A DNA stretch of 64,000 nt, taken from contig NC_092583.1 in assembly GCF_037975245.1 (NCBI RefSeq), positions 7,579,264 to 7,643,263 on the forward strand. The letters are read 5' to 3'. A program made the position numbers and the translations under genes. This document shows, piece by piece, positions 47,846 through 61,584 of this stretch. Source of the DNA: Apostichopus japonicus (taxonomy: Eukaryota; Echinodermata; Holothuroidea; Aspidochirotida; Stichopodidae). Each line of letters starts with the position of its first letter. Within the stretch, counting starts at the first letter, position 1. The notes below the pieces were generated by a model, which did no database searches, had not been told where the DNA came from, and was given only the letters and a program-made list of their open reading frames with translations.

Positions 47846-50800
47846 CAACAGGTTCAAATGAGGAAGACATATTCAAAACTAAGACAAGCATTCTCTTCAT
47901 AATTTCATATGCACATGCGCAAGATGAAAATGAGACTAACAAGTAACTTACGGATCACTGGTTCGGTATATTTTTTTGTTACGTTATTGATGAATTCTCT
48001 CCAAATTCCTGTAGAATAAACCTTGAAGATTTACAATCGGATAGCAGGTCAATCATTCACCAATAACGAGGAACGAGGGAGCTCAGTGCATTTTCAGTTA
48101 CTTATTAAAAACCAATTTTAAATTCGGAATGCTCCTTTAAACGTACAAACTGATGACGTCAGTTCTTATACTTCTTTTCTATTTGTTCGTTATATGAAAT
48201 AAACTATAACACGCAACTTTGGGAGCTTTAAAGTAATAACAAAACAGAAACACTTGACTCGATATTTTGCCAATAGCCCAGACCTTATTTGCAAATCCAT
48301 GTTTAATCAAAAGAAGAAAAAAAAACAACTGTTTAACTTTGCTCCCATAGTCGTGATAACTGGCTTCCCTTTTTCTTTATTTCGCTTGCATGCAACTTGA
48401 TAATATTTCCAATTAACATGTCTATCTTTAAACTCATTTCTATTTGCTTCCGAAAATTCGAAACTTCAATCCCCGCATTGCCCATTTTCTTGGCTATAGA
48501 TAAGCAGTTTGTTAACGCTGGTTTCTCTGCCTCTCAAATTAAATCAGATAAAAAGTCTCTTAAAACTTAAGGCGTAACGAGATACCAAGTTCTTTCTCGG
48601 TGACCATACATTTTCGATTGATTAAAATTATTAAGGACAGTTTGTTTATTTGAATAAAACAAAATATATCATTTCATAAATGACAAAACGTAACAATATG
48701 AGTTCTCCAAATCTTTTAGCCACGTCGACCTAATTTCGTAGCTTTAATAAAGTTCCTTTTTATTTTTGATGCTTTGTTGCAGGACCTTTATTAAATACAA
48801 ACTGATCATACATAAATGAAAAAAAAAAAACAATGGTTGATGTTACGTGGGAGGGCTATTTGATTCTATCCAAATATTTATTTTCTGGTGGACGTTCTGA
48901 TCCAAATTGATTAGGAAACTTACTCGAAGCTTTGTTACAGATATCGTCAAGCAATTATGATATTCACGGTTCCAAGTGCGCATGTGTGTGTGTCATAGGT
49001 CAGGATCATATCAAGTAAAACAAAAACAATAGACATATCACACTTTGTAATTTAACCGTGCCTTTTATTTGCATGAGAATAAACGGAGGTTTGCCACAAT
49101 CCGGTGGTTTCATATACATACAATGTATAAAGGAAAGATTATAAATTTAAATACAATAATTTTGTGGGACATAAAAATTGGCTGACGATTGGGGACGAAC
49201 GGGACTAGATAGTCACATAATTTCAAATCCAGTCACGTGGATCAATTAGTCAAATTGAGACACTCAATTATGTGTGAACTCTTCCAGGCTTGTTCATAGT
49301 GAGATTAAAGAAGAAAACAACATCTCGAATTTGAAACGATTCGAACGATTTGAAATATGACATTTCTGTTACTAAATGCTAACTCTTGATGCATCAGCCT
49401 AAGGTTAATGTTACCTACTAGCGATGAACCACGCATTGTCACTCCACCCACATATCTTCATATACAGTGTATACTGAACGGCTTCTCTCTTGGCCTTGAC
49501 CAATTTATTCGGGTTCTTTTATTGATTTTTCGGAATTCGATTCGAAGAAAATGTCACCAGCGTGAGGTGGAGGTAAACAAACAAAGTTCTTGGTGAGAGC
49601 TTGCTTAATATATCTGGCAGCAAAATGCAGTTGTTTGCGTGTCGCCGAGAATGGAAAGTAGTTGCTATTGGCATGGCCTGAAAGAAATAATACTATATGC
49701 GAAGCAAAGACGTAAATAGAAAACAAAGGCAATGCATTCTGTATAAATTGAAACGTTCCGATTTTGACTAAGTTATAGTAAACAGTGCTCAAATCTCTCA
49801 CCTGTTGTATTCATATATGATACATACACTCTCATACTCTGATATAGCTTTGAGCCTCATAATGTATAACTGTGTCATCGTGCCCAAATCATACGTTTAC
49901 GAAAATCTCTAATACAACGATTTTTTTACAAATAACTTAAACATAGTAACGCTTACAGCTATAGAAAAATGTATTGCATCTTTTTAAATTTCTAAATTTT
50001 ACAAAAGATACACTTTTGGGTTAATTGGTTGAAGCTCACTTTTAAAATTCATACCATCCAGGGAGTTAAAAAAATAGTTAAGCAAATTCCTTCGCCGATA
50101 AGGCAATACTCATTTCTGTCTTTGCTATGGTTGTATTCTAGAAGTATACTTAAATGTCACGTATTGTCACAGCATTTTCACGTAAATATTTACAACTTTA
50201 CAATAAACAGATAAACATGGAAATGATTAGAAAAATGCGATAAAATATTGGTAATTTTCTTGTTCTCTTGTTGCCCTACTTATCATTATCATCATTATAG
50301 TATGTTCCAAGTTATACACACAATACCAAAATCAACTTCGTCTTCTGGAATAATTTTGTGAATTCTAAACTAGAAAAGAAAACGAGTATAAATTTCCTTG
50401 TTTTTTCTTCTGTGTTTTTACTTTTTCTCTTTAACTAGACTCGCAATTTTCTTTAATCCTTCTTATCTATAAAATTTATCTATATTTATTTTCAACAACT
50501 GCATGTTTAAGTTACTTTTGTTTTACATTCCTGTGTAATTAAGTCTGTTATTTCTCGGCCACGTCTGGACAATGTCAAATTAGTAATACGAAAGAAAAAT
50601 ATTATATCCTTCAAAAGCAATCAAGGACACCAAAATATCAACAGACCAAAATTCTTCTCCTCGACCTACCCCAGGCTCCAATTTTTAATTTGTTTTTATG
50701 TTATACTTATCACCAACTATATATAGCATTCGCCAGTTGCACGGAGCATTTCGAGAATTATTGAAAAGGTTAACTGTTTCGTCCTAATATTCCCCGAATC

Positions 50801-51148
50801 AAAACATAGATGAGAAAACAGGTGGAATGAGAACGGAATACGATACGTGCTATGGCGTTATGCATTCTAGTCTCGAAGGAAATCATACTTATCGTTATCT
50901 ATTTATTCCTCCTTCTCCCTCACACCCTCAAATAGTTAAGTAGATTAGTTGTATTTGCTAGCAAATTCGTATCGATTCTAATATGGAGCCCGGAGCTTTA
51001 GTAATGCTATAGAAATATTGATTGGGTTACAAAAGAAAAAAACATACCATGTGCTAATAAACAACATGATATAGTGTTTGCTCGATAAGGAAAAACAAAC
51101 CGTTTAGATCCTTTCTACTTCCTACACTGAGAAACATCAGGGGAAAGT
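47846..51148. other. Long non-coding interval
   Basis: 3.3 kb of AT-rich DNA with ORFs no longer than about 100 codons and no family motif. No transposon ends or RNA genes seen. Confidence 0.5.
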
Positions 51149-52152
51149 ATAGTCCGTCCGTCCGTCCGTCAATCCGTCCATCCGTCCATTCATCCATCCA
51201 TCCATCCATCCATCCATCCATCCATCCATCCATCCATCCATCCATCCATCCATCCATCCATCCATCCATCCATCCATCCATCCATCCATCCATCCATCCA
51301 TCCATCCATCCATCCATCCATCCATCCATCCATCCATCCATCCATCCATCCATCCATCCATCCATCCATCCATCCATCCATCCATCCATCCATCCATCCA
51401 TCCATCCATCCATCCATCCATCCATCCATCCATCCATCCATCCATCCATCCATCCATCCATCCATCCATCCATCCATCCATCCATCCATCCATCCATCCA
51501 TCCATCCATCCATCCATCCATCCATCCATCCATCCATCCATCCATCCATCCATCCATCCATCCATCCATCCATCCATCCATCCATCCATCCATCCATCCA
51601 TCCATCCATCCATCCATCCATCCATCCATCCATCCATCCATCCATCCATCCATCCATCCATCCATCCATCCATCCATCCATCCATCCATCCATCCATCCA
51701 TCCATCCATCCATCCATCCATCCATCCATCCATCCATCCATCCATCCATCCATCCATCCATCCATCCATCCATCCATCCATCCATCCATCCATCCATCCA
51801 TCCATCCATCCATCCATCCATCCATCCATCCATCCATCCATCCATCCATCCATCCATCCATCCATCCATCCATCCATCCGTCCGTCCGTCCGTCCGTCCG
51901 TCCGTCCGTCCATCCATCCATCTATTCATCCATCTATTCATCCATCCATCTATCCATCCATCGACCCACCCACCCACCCAACCACCCACCCACCCATCAA
52001 TCCATCCATACATCAATACATACATCCATACATCAATACATCCATATATCCATACATCCATCCATCCATCCAACCAGCCGGCCAGCCAGCCAGCCAGCCA
52101 TCCATCCATACACCCATCCACCCACCCATTCATCCACCCACCTACCCACCCA
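51149..52152. repeat. (TCCA)n satellite-like microsatellite, about 1 kb
   Basis: A near-perfect core (about 51187-51878) is flanked on both sides by variant units: TCCG runs at 51152-51188 and 51877-51911, then CACC, CCAGC and CATA variants to 52152. The 387-codon minus-strand ORF (MDGW repeats) is a by-product of a tetramer with no stop in that frame. Confidence 0.97.
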
Positions 52153-52239
52153 GAGGGGGAGTGAAAAACACGAAGAAAAGGGACACAGCTAAACAGAACC
52201 AAGGAACTGTCAGTCACAGATGTTTGGTAATAAGATGAT

Positions 52240-53140
52240 GTTTAAAAGTAATATTTGAGAGATATTTAAAAACATTATCGGGAGGTAAATTCCAGTGTTT
52301 CGGTCCTCGGAAACGGACACTGTGTTGCAAGGAAGTGAGTCTAAAACATGGAATCGTGAAATGTTTACATGTTTAAATGTTAGATACGAATGCGTGTTAT
52401 AACGTACATTAATGAAACTATAACATAGGGAATTAGGGGTAACGTGTAACCAGTTGTGAATATAATTACCAGTGATAGCAATTTATATCATAAACTGAAA
52501 AGGTGTTCCTTTTGCCAAAATCGGAATTGAATGATGAATATAATTTGTATTCAAAACAAAACGAATGACCCTTTTTTGTAGGAAAAAGATAGGTTTGAAA
52601 TCTAGCAGCATAGATACTGCCCTAAAAAAAAAAAATTGAAACGCAAAATAAGAATATTCCTATAGGTTAGCAGGTAGCGAAGGCGATTTATAATTGTGAT
52701 GAAGATATACTGAATGTATAATCTCTCCAAGAGAGATGCTTGCCAATATAAACTTCAAGGAACTTAGAGGCATTAGATAACAGTATTTTTGATTCACAGA
52801 GGTTGGTACTTTGAATAATTGTATCTACTAACTGATTAAGGGATGAAAAGCACTGACGTTGTTTTCTCAACAGTTAGAGAGAGCTTATTTTACAACAAAA
52901 CCAATTGTGAATTAAAAAAAATTCTGACTGAACAGCCTCTATCTACGAGAGAAGTGATGTCAGAGTCAGAATAGAATAAGGTTAGTACCATCCGCATATT
53001 AAATCACAGGAAGTTTGTTGCCAGCCATATAGATGTCGTTGACGTGAATAATAGTAGGCAAAGAATAGAACCTTAAGGAACACCATATTCGATAAGTTTG
53101 GAAGCAGAAATGGTATTATTAACGTCAATTAAATATGATA
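52240..53140 (-). mobile_element. CR1/Jockey-like LINE reverse transcriptase fossil
   Basis: Minus-strand reading contains KLIEYGVP-stop-GSILC near 53075-53108 (normally YGVPQGSILG), NDIYMAGNKLPVI-stop-YADGTN near 52983-53040 (a degraded YADD box), and KFLEVYIGKHLSWRDYTF in 52688-52870 (normally KFLGVxIDxxLxW). Stops replace glutamine and leucine codons. Downstream sequence to about 52240 fits the C-terminal region with frameshifts. Confidence 0.72.
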
Positions 53141-56100
53141 TATTACCTATTCATGATACTCTTTACCATGCTTGTAATTAAGTGTCATTCTCTTGTACTT
53201 TTTGTAATTATAAGTAGCTTTTGATCTTGAAACGGTGAACTTCTGTTGCTTTAGCGCCCCCCCCCCCCCCCCGTCAAAAGAAGAGCACTAACATACTGAA
53301 TGTATGATAAAAAACGTACAAGGGATTCATTTTCTTCTAGTAGCTTTGTGTTTATTTAGCGCCCCCCCCCCTCAATTTAAAGTCGTATACCACACTGTTC
53401 ACCGAATTTTTCAGCATCCTGATTTCTCCCCCCCCCCAAACACCCCACCACCTCCCCCATTAATTTTCTTTCTGCTTCTAAAAATGTTTCTTTTTACGTC
53501 TGCTACTCGCTTTCGCTTACACGAGATCTCAGTTTATTCATACTTATTTTTCATTAACGATACGTTCAAAGACAACACCTTTAAATATAATTGCTAATAT
53601 TAAGTACAAAAACTTTGTTGTGGTTTTTACGAGCATTGAAAACCACTAAGGAGCTGACAGTTTGGAAGGAAGAATTTTATATTTTATAAATATATTCGAT
53701 AGCTCTGTACATCTTCACCCTCTCCAAATCCCTCATCACATACCCGCCTCTCCCCCAACCCCCCTCCCCCCATAAAAAAGGATGTGTCACATTCTACCTA
53801 CATCCATTGACTTTAAAGTTCATTTTTGTTGTAGGAATCGTCTAATCTACATGTCAACGCATGCGCAGAGGTAGGGACCGGTGAAGTTAAGCTGATATCA
53901 AAGTATTACGTCATACACGAAACTGTGGTGACCAGCGTTTGCGTTTCTTGTAGTTGCCTAATGTAGTTCTAATCAATGAATTGACCATCTCGGGAATGTA
54001 ACTATAGCATTCCAAATGGATATGGGTTTCTTTAGTTCCATGTAAGCTGCCTATAGGCTATATATTGTTATTTGGTAGTTGATTTAGCAACAGTTTATCA
54101 GTTGTATATGTTGTACTGTAGCTACATGGTAAGTTGAACAGATTATAGGCAGTAGCCATGTTTGTCTGTATTATGTTAGCTCGTACAGTTGATTGTCATG
54201 CTAGTTACATTTCTAGTACGGACTTGTACTATTTATAGTTTTGTTAGATGTTTGCTGTCATCGTCCATTGGGTAGCTAATACAGTTCCCCCACCCATCAT
54301 TACTCCCCAAGTGTTAGGGAACGGTGGTTAACTCACTATAGGCCTAGCTATCTCTACCGTAACATCGCGAAGTGTGCGGTATTTTCCTGACACGTCACTT
54401 CCGGTGCATAAATAAACTTCCTCTCGTCCCAGTGTTCTCCGGTTAAGCTTCTTTGCCTATTTATAGTTATTACGACATACAAGGGATCTACCAGTTTCCC
54501 TACTCTCGTATATATTACGCCGACCATACAGCGTCGGGTCGTGGTTTGATACTCGCGCAGTTATTTTATATGTTGTTCTGTGTATAGCATTGTCTATTCT
54601 CTCCATAGACACTTCCTCAACAACTAATCTATGGTACATTACCAAGATACTGAGGCAACGATAAACGAACAAGTTGGCCCGTGTGAGCCGTAAAAACCTA
54701 TTTACTCTTCAACACTACCTACTACCATTAAGATTTACTTTCCCTATATGTACCATATAGGCTATACATACAGACTTATGACCCAATCAACTTCCCAGCA
54801 TTCGATGCTTTAGCTATATATAGTAATACCAAACTGATAATTCTTCGCATGACTTTCGAATTCATGCGTTATATACGTACCAGAAATTGCTACATAAACA
54901 TAACCTTTAAATATTGCTCTGGTACATGTTACATGACGTATATTTTTGTTATAATCAACGCGAAATGTCCTGTTATTTATAGGACATAGGTGCTTTAACA
55001 GAGACCCGAGGGCGACGAATGGACTTGACTGTCGATTTGTTTCATTTTGGCTACTTACCGCTATAGTCAAATGGGCAAACCAAATGCTCGGTACGCAGAC
55101 CTATACCAAACCATGCCCTTACCTCAATATCTAGGGATTTTAATTAATTGGTTGCCTCCAGTTACGAAGATATCAAACGACCTGGAGCGTGTTTCACAGT
55201 AACGATGGCACAACGGTAAATGTTTAACATTCACTTCGTTGCGTTATTTAAATATCGTGATTTCCGCTTGTCGCCTGCAGCGTCTCACTATCTCCGAACC
55301 TACTTATTAATTTTGATAATCTTTCCGTTTATTCAATTTTCGACATTCATGTTTCCTTACGGCGAGGGCAAGAGCCAAAAAAAAAAAAGATTACAAAAAA
55401 AAACAGAGGAAATAAAATAATTCCTTGTTTTTCTTTTCCCGCTTTTTTATACTACTTGAGACTAAACTTAGATATTTGTACCTGTGAGCATATACCACTG
55501 AGAAATCTATACGCATTAATTAAAATAGGGCTCAAAGTCGCTCTAAGGTTTCTGTTTGGGAAACGTTCCCATGGAGACGTTAATAAGTCGGTTAAATTCA
55601 AATATGGTCGACATCTAAATTTGATATAGATCAATTCGTAACTGAATGGTACAAACCACTAAGACTAGGCCAGACTTAACTTGGTATAAATCAGCAATAT
55701 ACGTTACAGTGTTGTATGTGTGGAATTTGTATCGTGTCCAAGAAAAACCACCAAACTGGTAAACTAATTGTTAGATTTGTGTATAATTAATGGCAACTTC
55801 GTGGTATACAACATGAGGACTTGACGAGTGGTTCACTTGATATGATGGCATTGAGGGGGGGGGGGGGGGCTACTGATTCAAGGTTCCTGTTTTTGATATA
55901 TTGTGATTGAACTGTGGTAAGTGAGTTTATAGCAATCCACCCGCACACCCCGCCCCCGCCCCTCCCCACTCTCCCGATGCCAGCCAAACGTTCTGAAAAT
56001 ATATATAAATGTTGCATGCCCATATAAGCTCATTATGCAAACAACGTAGGCCTATACGTGACTGAAGAAAGTGTCTCCTTATTGCTGTACAGTCAAACAG

Positions 56101-56983
56101 TCTACATAGATGGGCAGATCCAGGATGTTATAAAGGATCGGGTGTGTGACCCCCGACTCCATGTATATGCATTCGATGAATGTACATTTAGGTACATTAT
56201 TGTATTTAGTGAGCTTTTAATTGGCATGATATAAATGCGCTGCTAAATCGGTTCCTTCAAGGACGATGTTCGGAAGACATTAGACTCGTGTTTCCATAAC
56301 TGTAACTTGTTTGTTTATTTATTTGTTTTATCAAAAAAAACTACAATGTGAAAGTGTGAAAATTGTGAAAGTGAAAAAATGTGAAAATTACAAAGTAAAA
56401 TTACAATGTGAAATTACAATGTGAATGTCTATAATCAACAACATATATCTACGTTACCACTTTGTAGCCCCTTCATGTTGTATAAACATCAACAAAATTA
56501 TTTTTATTATGGTCATATTCTCTTCAGAACATGCATTGTCTTTGAAAATATCATAAAAAAAATTTTTAGTGAGCCCTTTGACACTCCATGAGTCTTGTAC
56601 TGCAGTTGTTTTTATCACCAGACCAAGTTGAATTTGCATGTTGTATATTTATTACGAACATTGATAGATAACTTATTTAGTGTTTTAGAAAACTTACCAT
56701 GCTTTTAACCCCGAAAAGACACTGTATAGTTATACATGCAAGAAAACTGCAAATATATTGTGAGAATTTCACACCTGAATAAACCCACTGAAGAAGACGA
56801 GCTTTGGCAACTTTACGGCTTTATACATTTTTACATCAATAATTTTCAACCTTGAAGAAAATATGAAAAGGGAAAGAACAAGGGGGAAAACAAAATCAAA
56901 GGGTCATTAGTCAGCAAAGATGCGTTTAACGACTCGTTATCGTTAATGGATATATTTGAAGCTGTAGCGAGGAGAAAACATTT
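53141..56983. other. Long non-coding interval
   Basis: Contains C homopolymers near 53258, 53363 and 53429 and a G run near 55855. Region 54311-54672 has an LTR-like look but no partner. No supported gene. Confidence 0.5.
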
Positions 56984-56991
56984 CCTTCAGC

Positions 56992-57655
56992 CAAGGGCGG
57001 CGGAACCGGGGGGGGGGGGCACAGGGGGCACGTGCCCCCCCCACTTTTCCTCAGGTTAAAAATGTGCCCTTTTTCTACATAAAAATTGAGGTGTCTCATC
57101 TCAAGTTAGCAAGAGGCCAGGGAACCAGAATGAACACTCGGTAAGGGCCGTTTCCGGCCATCTGAGGGGTTTGTAAAACCAAAAATGTTCTTGTACGCTC
57201 CGCGCCAACCGACGGTGGCGCTCCGCTCAGATAGTCGTGCATACAACTTTGCAAATCCTGGCTACGCCCCTGACTTTTAATGAATTTCTGTGGGTCAAAC
57301 TCAAAGCTATTTCGAATGGAAAAAATTTTGTTAAGATATTAACAAGAAATAAACTCTAATTCGGAAGATTCCTACATTAGCAACTAGCATGATTTCACCT
57401 CATTTTGTCTCAAAAGAAAACTTGTTCCTTGTTTCCCAATTTGCACATTGGATATTGCAGTGCTAGTATGCATATTTTCCTTGGGGGGGGGGGGGGGCGT
57501 TGATGGAGTGATGTGTATACGCAAATAAGATAATACAATAAGAGTCATAAAGGGTATACTAAATATAAGGCTTCATCAGTCCAATCGAATTTCTGCAAAG
57601 TGCCCTTTGATGTCGGTGCCCCCCCCCCAGATTAAAAGTGCTTCCGCCGCCCTTG
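56992..57655. mobile_element. hAT-like non-autonomous element with 8-bp TSD
   Basis: Inverted ends CAAGGGCGGCGGAA and TTCCGCCGCCCTTG, perfect over 14 bp. Flanking ccttcagc (56984-56991) and ccttcaac (57656-57663) differ at one base. The 664-bp interior carries G and C runs and the tacgctccgcgccaacc / tggcgctccgctcagatag motif shared with the repeats at 42930 and 63235. No transposase. Confidence 0.83.
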
Positions 57656-57769
57656 CCTTCAACCTATGCAGACTTGCCTTAATAAAGTCCTATTCCTTGA
57701 ACGGCTTGCGAAAGGACTTATAGCTACAGTAGTATACATAACTTGTATACAGAAATACATGATATAAAC

Positions 57770-58790
57770 ATATGATTGCGTTGTCTGTTATACTGAGATT
57801 TGTTATACTGTTATACGTAGTCTGTTATACTGAAGTATGTTATACTGTGATACGCTGTATGTTATACAGAGGTCTCTTATACGTTGTCTGTTATACAGAG
57901 GTCTGTTATATAGCTGTACGTTGTCTGTTATACAGAGGTCTGTTATACTGTTGTACGTTGTCAAACTGAGGTCTGTTATACTGTTCTACAGAGGTCTGTT
58001 ATACAGAGGTCTGTTATACGATGTATGTTATACAGAGGTCTGTTATACTGCTGTACGCTGTCTGTTATACAGAGGTCTGTTATACGATGTATGTTATACA
58101 GAGGTCTGTTATACTGCTGTACGCTGTCTGTTATACAGAGGTCTGTTATACTGTTGTACGTTGTCAAACTGAGGTCTGTTATACTGTTATACAGAGGTCT
58201 GTTATACAGAGGTCTGTTATACGATGTATGTTATACAGAGGTCTGTTATACTGCTGTACGCTGTCTGTTATACAGAGGTCTGTTATACTGTTGTACGTTG
58301 TCAAACTGAGGTCTGTTATACTGTTCTACAGAGGTCTGTTATACAGAGGTCTGTTATACGATGTATGTTATACAGAGGTCTGTTATACTGCTGTACGCTG
58401 TCTGTTATACAGAGGTCTGTTATACTGTTGTACGTTGTCAAACTAAGGTCTGTTATACTGTTATACAGAGGTCTGTTATACAGAGGTCTGTTATACGATG
58501 TATGTTATACAGAGGTCTGTTATACTGCTGTACGCTGTCTGTTATACAGAGGTCTGTTATACTGTTGTACGTTGTCAAACTGAGGTCTGTTATACTGTTA
58601 TACGTTGTCTGTTACACTGAGGTTTGTTATACTTGTGTACGTTGTCTGTTATACAGAGGTCTGTTATACTGTTATACGTTGTCTGTTACACTGAGGTCTG
58701 TTATAATGTTATACGTTGTATGTTACACTGAGGTCTGTTATACTGGCATACGTTGTCTCTTTTACTGAGGTCTGGTATACTGTGTGTACC
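57770..58790. repeat. Minisatellite with 137-bp higher-order unit
   Basis: Built from gaggtctgttatac / gtctgttatacag modules alternating with tgctgtacgctgt and tgttgtacgttgtcaaac. A landmark (atgtatgttatacag) recurs at 58021, 58087, 58224, 58361 and 58498, giving three 137-bp periods. VIQRSVILLY-type ORFs are artefacts. Confidence 0.95.
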
Positions 58791-58996
58791 AGGGCCATAT
58801 GTAAACGTACATTTTAATATAAGTTGTATCAGCCCCTCATAAACTCCATTTCCACTAAATGCTGCATTTTGTGATAGATTTTGAATTGTATTTCTGTATG
58901 ATGCTATACTGAAGCTGGTGCTGAAATCATGATGGTTGGAAAATGAAGGCGATGCTATGAGCAGTATGGTGGCAAACTCAGTCTGATGTTCTGTTC
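58791..58996. other. Spacer between two minisatellites
   Basis: About 200 bp of unique-looking sequence; nothing recognised. Confidence 0.5.
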
Positions 58997-59886
58997 AGGC
59001 TGGAGTTAAAGCCAAGCTGGTGATACATTCAGACTGGTGCTATATTCACGCTGGGTGATATACACAGACTGGTACTTTAGGCTGGTGCTATATTCAGGCT
59101 GGTGCTATATTCAGGCTGGTGCTATACTCAAGCTGGTGCTATATTCAGGCTGGTGCTATATTCACGATGGTGCTATATTCAGGCTGGTGCTATATTCAGG
59201 CTGGTGCTATATTCAGGCTGGTGCTATATTCAGGCTGGTGCTATATTCAGGCTGGTACTATATTCAGGCTGGTGCTTTACTCAAGCTGGTGCTATATTCA
59301 GGCTGGTGCTATATTCACGCTGGTGCTATATTCAGGCTGGTGCTATATTCAGACTGGTGCTATATTCACGCTGGGTGATATACACAGACTGGTACTTTAG
59401 GCTGGTGCTATATTCAGGCTGGTGCTATATTCAGGCTGGTGCTATACTCAAGCTGGTGCTATATTCAGGCTGGTGCTATATTCACGCTGGTGCTATATTC
59501 AGGCTGGTGCTATATTCAGGCTGGTGCTATATTCAGGCTGGTGCTATATTCAGGCTGGTGCTATATTCAGGCTGGTGCTATATTCAGGCTGGTGCTTTAC
59601 TCAAGCTGGTGCTATATTCAGGCTGGTGCTATATTCACGCTGGGTGATATACACAGACTGGTACTTTAGGCTGGTGCTATGTTCATGCTCGTGCTATACT
59701 CTGGCTGGTGATATATTCAGGCTGGTGCTATACTCAGGCTGGTGCTATATTCAGGCTGGTGCTATATTCAGGCTGGTACATTAGGCTGGTGCTATATTCA
59801 TGCTGGTGCTATACTCTGGCTGGTGATATATTCAGCCTGGTGCTATATTCAGGCTGGTGCTATATGCAGGCTGGTGCTATACTCGA
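58997..59886. repeat. 17-bp minisatellite with higher-order structure
   Basis: Consensus gctggtgctatattcag repeated about 50 times with variants (cacgc, ctcaag, ctttac). A distinctive variant block starting ctgggtgatatacacag recurs at 59051, 59371 and 59640, marking higher-order periods of 320 and 269 bp. The 181-codon LVLYSGWCYIQAG ORF arises because the three frames cycle through a 17-mer without stops. Confidence 0.96.
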
Positions 59887-61378
59887 CTACGAATGGAGAG
59901 TTTAAGTGCATGTAGCTGAATGTTAATATGTTACTTTTAACATGCTGAATCCAAAAGTATTACCACGAAGAATGAAATTAGCCTGCATAGAAACAAAGCC
60001 AACTATCTCTTTCATTGGTATGATAGATATCCGTGTGTTGAACAACTCCCCCAAAAAGCTAAGAATATTATGAAATGGTTTTCCAAAATGGATGGATTTG
60101 TCTTCGCTGTTTAGGGAATTTTTTCATAACTGGTATCACTATCACATCTCCCTCAATATAACATAATGCAGTTGGGTTGCATTCATTACAGACATATTAC
60201 ACTCCTGTGTTGTCCCCCTCCCTCCCCTCCCCCTTATGCTTTCTCATTATGTTTTGCGCACGTAACCGAGCAGCTAGTGCATTGATACTAGCGCCCGCCA
60301 CTTATCACGTGATCAGTATAGCTATACTCAGCCTAATCATTTAATTGCTGACATATCTTATTTAGCCCGAAGTTTGATATGCAAATTTAATTAGCGTGAC
60401 TACTCAGGTCAGTAGTATGAATTCACATTGTTTCAGAGCTAGGCAAAGTGGTGATATTTGCAATAAAATTGGTTAAAAGAATAAAAGATTTATGACAGTA
60501 ATAAAATAGTGAAAAAATATAGCTAATTTTATCTCGTATGGGAGAACAAACACATCCAGTTCAGGGGCAAGTCCAGGCCTTTTTTATTAGTATAGGATGG
60601 GGGCAGCTCTGAGGTCGTTGAAGCCGATTCCCGTGTAGGGGTGTGGGGATCCTACCCTATATGCAATAACTTGAGACGTGAAATGATGCATTTTGAGGCA
60701 TATAAGGCTATATATTAGGTTTATATATTTAGGTCTCGGCGCTATAATTATTACTTTTATTTTTTTTTGTGAGGGGGAGTGAGGTGGGTGGGGGGAGGCA
60801 GGGGTGGAAAAGGTGTGTTGCATTCCTTTATATAGTTTTCACTAAATGAACGTTAATTAGAGAGTTTATGATTACATTCACTTCTAAACATTTTGTCGAT
60901 TAGACACTTTCATGTTACTACTTATCATGAGCGTTGTGCGACAAATCACAAATTATATATTTTCACTTTTTTTTCTGAATTACTGTCCTTATGTTATAAG
61001 AAACAATATTTGTTACTGTGATTTTAGTATCATATAGCACTGAACATTTGCAAAAAGATGTAAAAGTATATCTCTATATAAGAGGCCATACAAACATGCG
61101 TCGCAAACTCCATCCATTTACTGCGTGATCAAGAATACAGAAGTTTAGACATTGTATCATCTATCTGACGGTGACTCTTTACAATACTGTTTTAATCTGA
61201 TCTTGTTTGTGGAGATTCTTAAATTATGATGTCAGCTTATGTTAAAAAAAAACCCCAAAGAAAACAAAGAAACAAACACACGTACACACACAAAACATGA
61301 CTAAACGTTAGATTAGATTTAACTTGAGGGTTTTTGTGTTCATGTATGTACTTCTGCAAATCTCAAATTGTTTCTTTG
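59887..61378. other. Non-coding interval
   Basis: AT-rich. No gene, RNA or mobile-element boundary recognised. Confidence 0.5.
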
Positions 61379-61412
<34 letters not shown>

Positions 61413-61424
61413 CAGTGAAAAAAG

Positions 61425-61496
<72 letters not shown>
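61379..61496. repeat. (TA)n microsatellite, two blocks
   Basis: TA blocks at 61379-61411 and 61428-61496, separated by aacagtgaaaaaagaaaa. The motif aacagtgaaaaaa recurs right after the second block, at the SINE tail. Confidence 0.96.
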
Positions 61497-61497
<1 letters not shown>

Positions 61498-61584
61498 CAG
61501 TGAAAAAACCCAGCCCTCACCGGGATTCGAACCCGGGCCTCCCGCTCTGTACGCGGACACCCTAGTCACTAGGCTATGGACGCT
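61497..61584 (-). mobile_element. tRNA-derived SINE, second copy (head at 61512-61584)
   Basis: Minus-strand tRNA-like head nearly identical to the one at 34004-34075: TAGCCTAGTGACTAGGGTG (A box), the same anticodon stem-loop TCCGC-GTACAGA-GCGGG and T arm with GGTTCGAATCCCGG. The acceptor stem is more decayed. The tail TTTTTTCACTGTT runs into (TA)n, as in the first copy. Confidence 0.68.

Noticed and set aside
51054-52217. 387-codon minus-strand ORF rich in MDGW repeats (and similar at 25437-25845)
   Set aside because: Translation of a TCCA tetranucleotide microsatellite; open in several frames on both strands, with no conserved flanks or start context.
54311-54672. Possible LTR (TGTTAGGGAA start, promoter-like gcataaataaac, ACGAACA end followed by agttggcccg)
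   Set aside because: No second LTR, no target duplication, and no gag or pol reading nearby in the window.
57772-58768. ORFs with VIQRSVILLYAVCYTEVCYT repeats
   Set aside because: Shadow of the 137-bp minisatellite.
59037-59905. ORFs of up to 181 codons with LVLYSGWCYIQAG repeats
   Set aside because: A 17-bp minisatellite without stops cycles through all frames; overlapping ORFs in two frames give the same peptide. No domain or signal.
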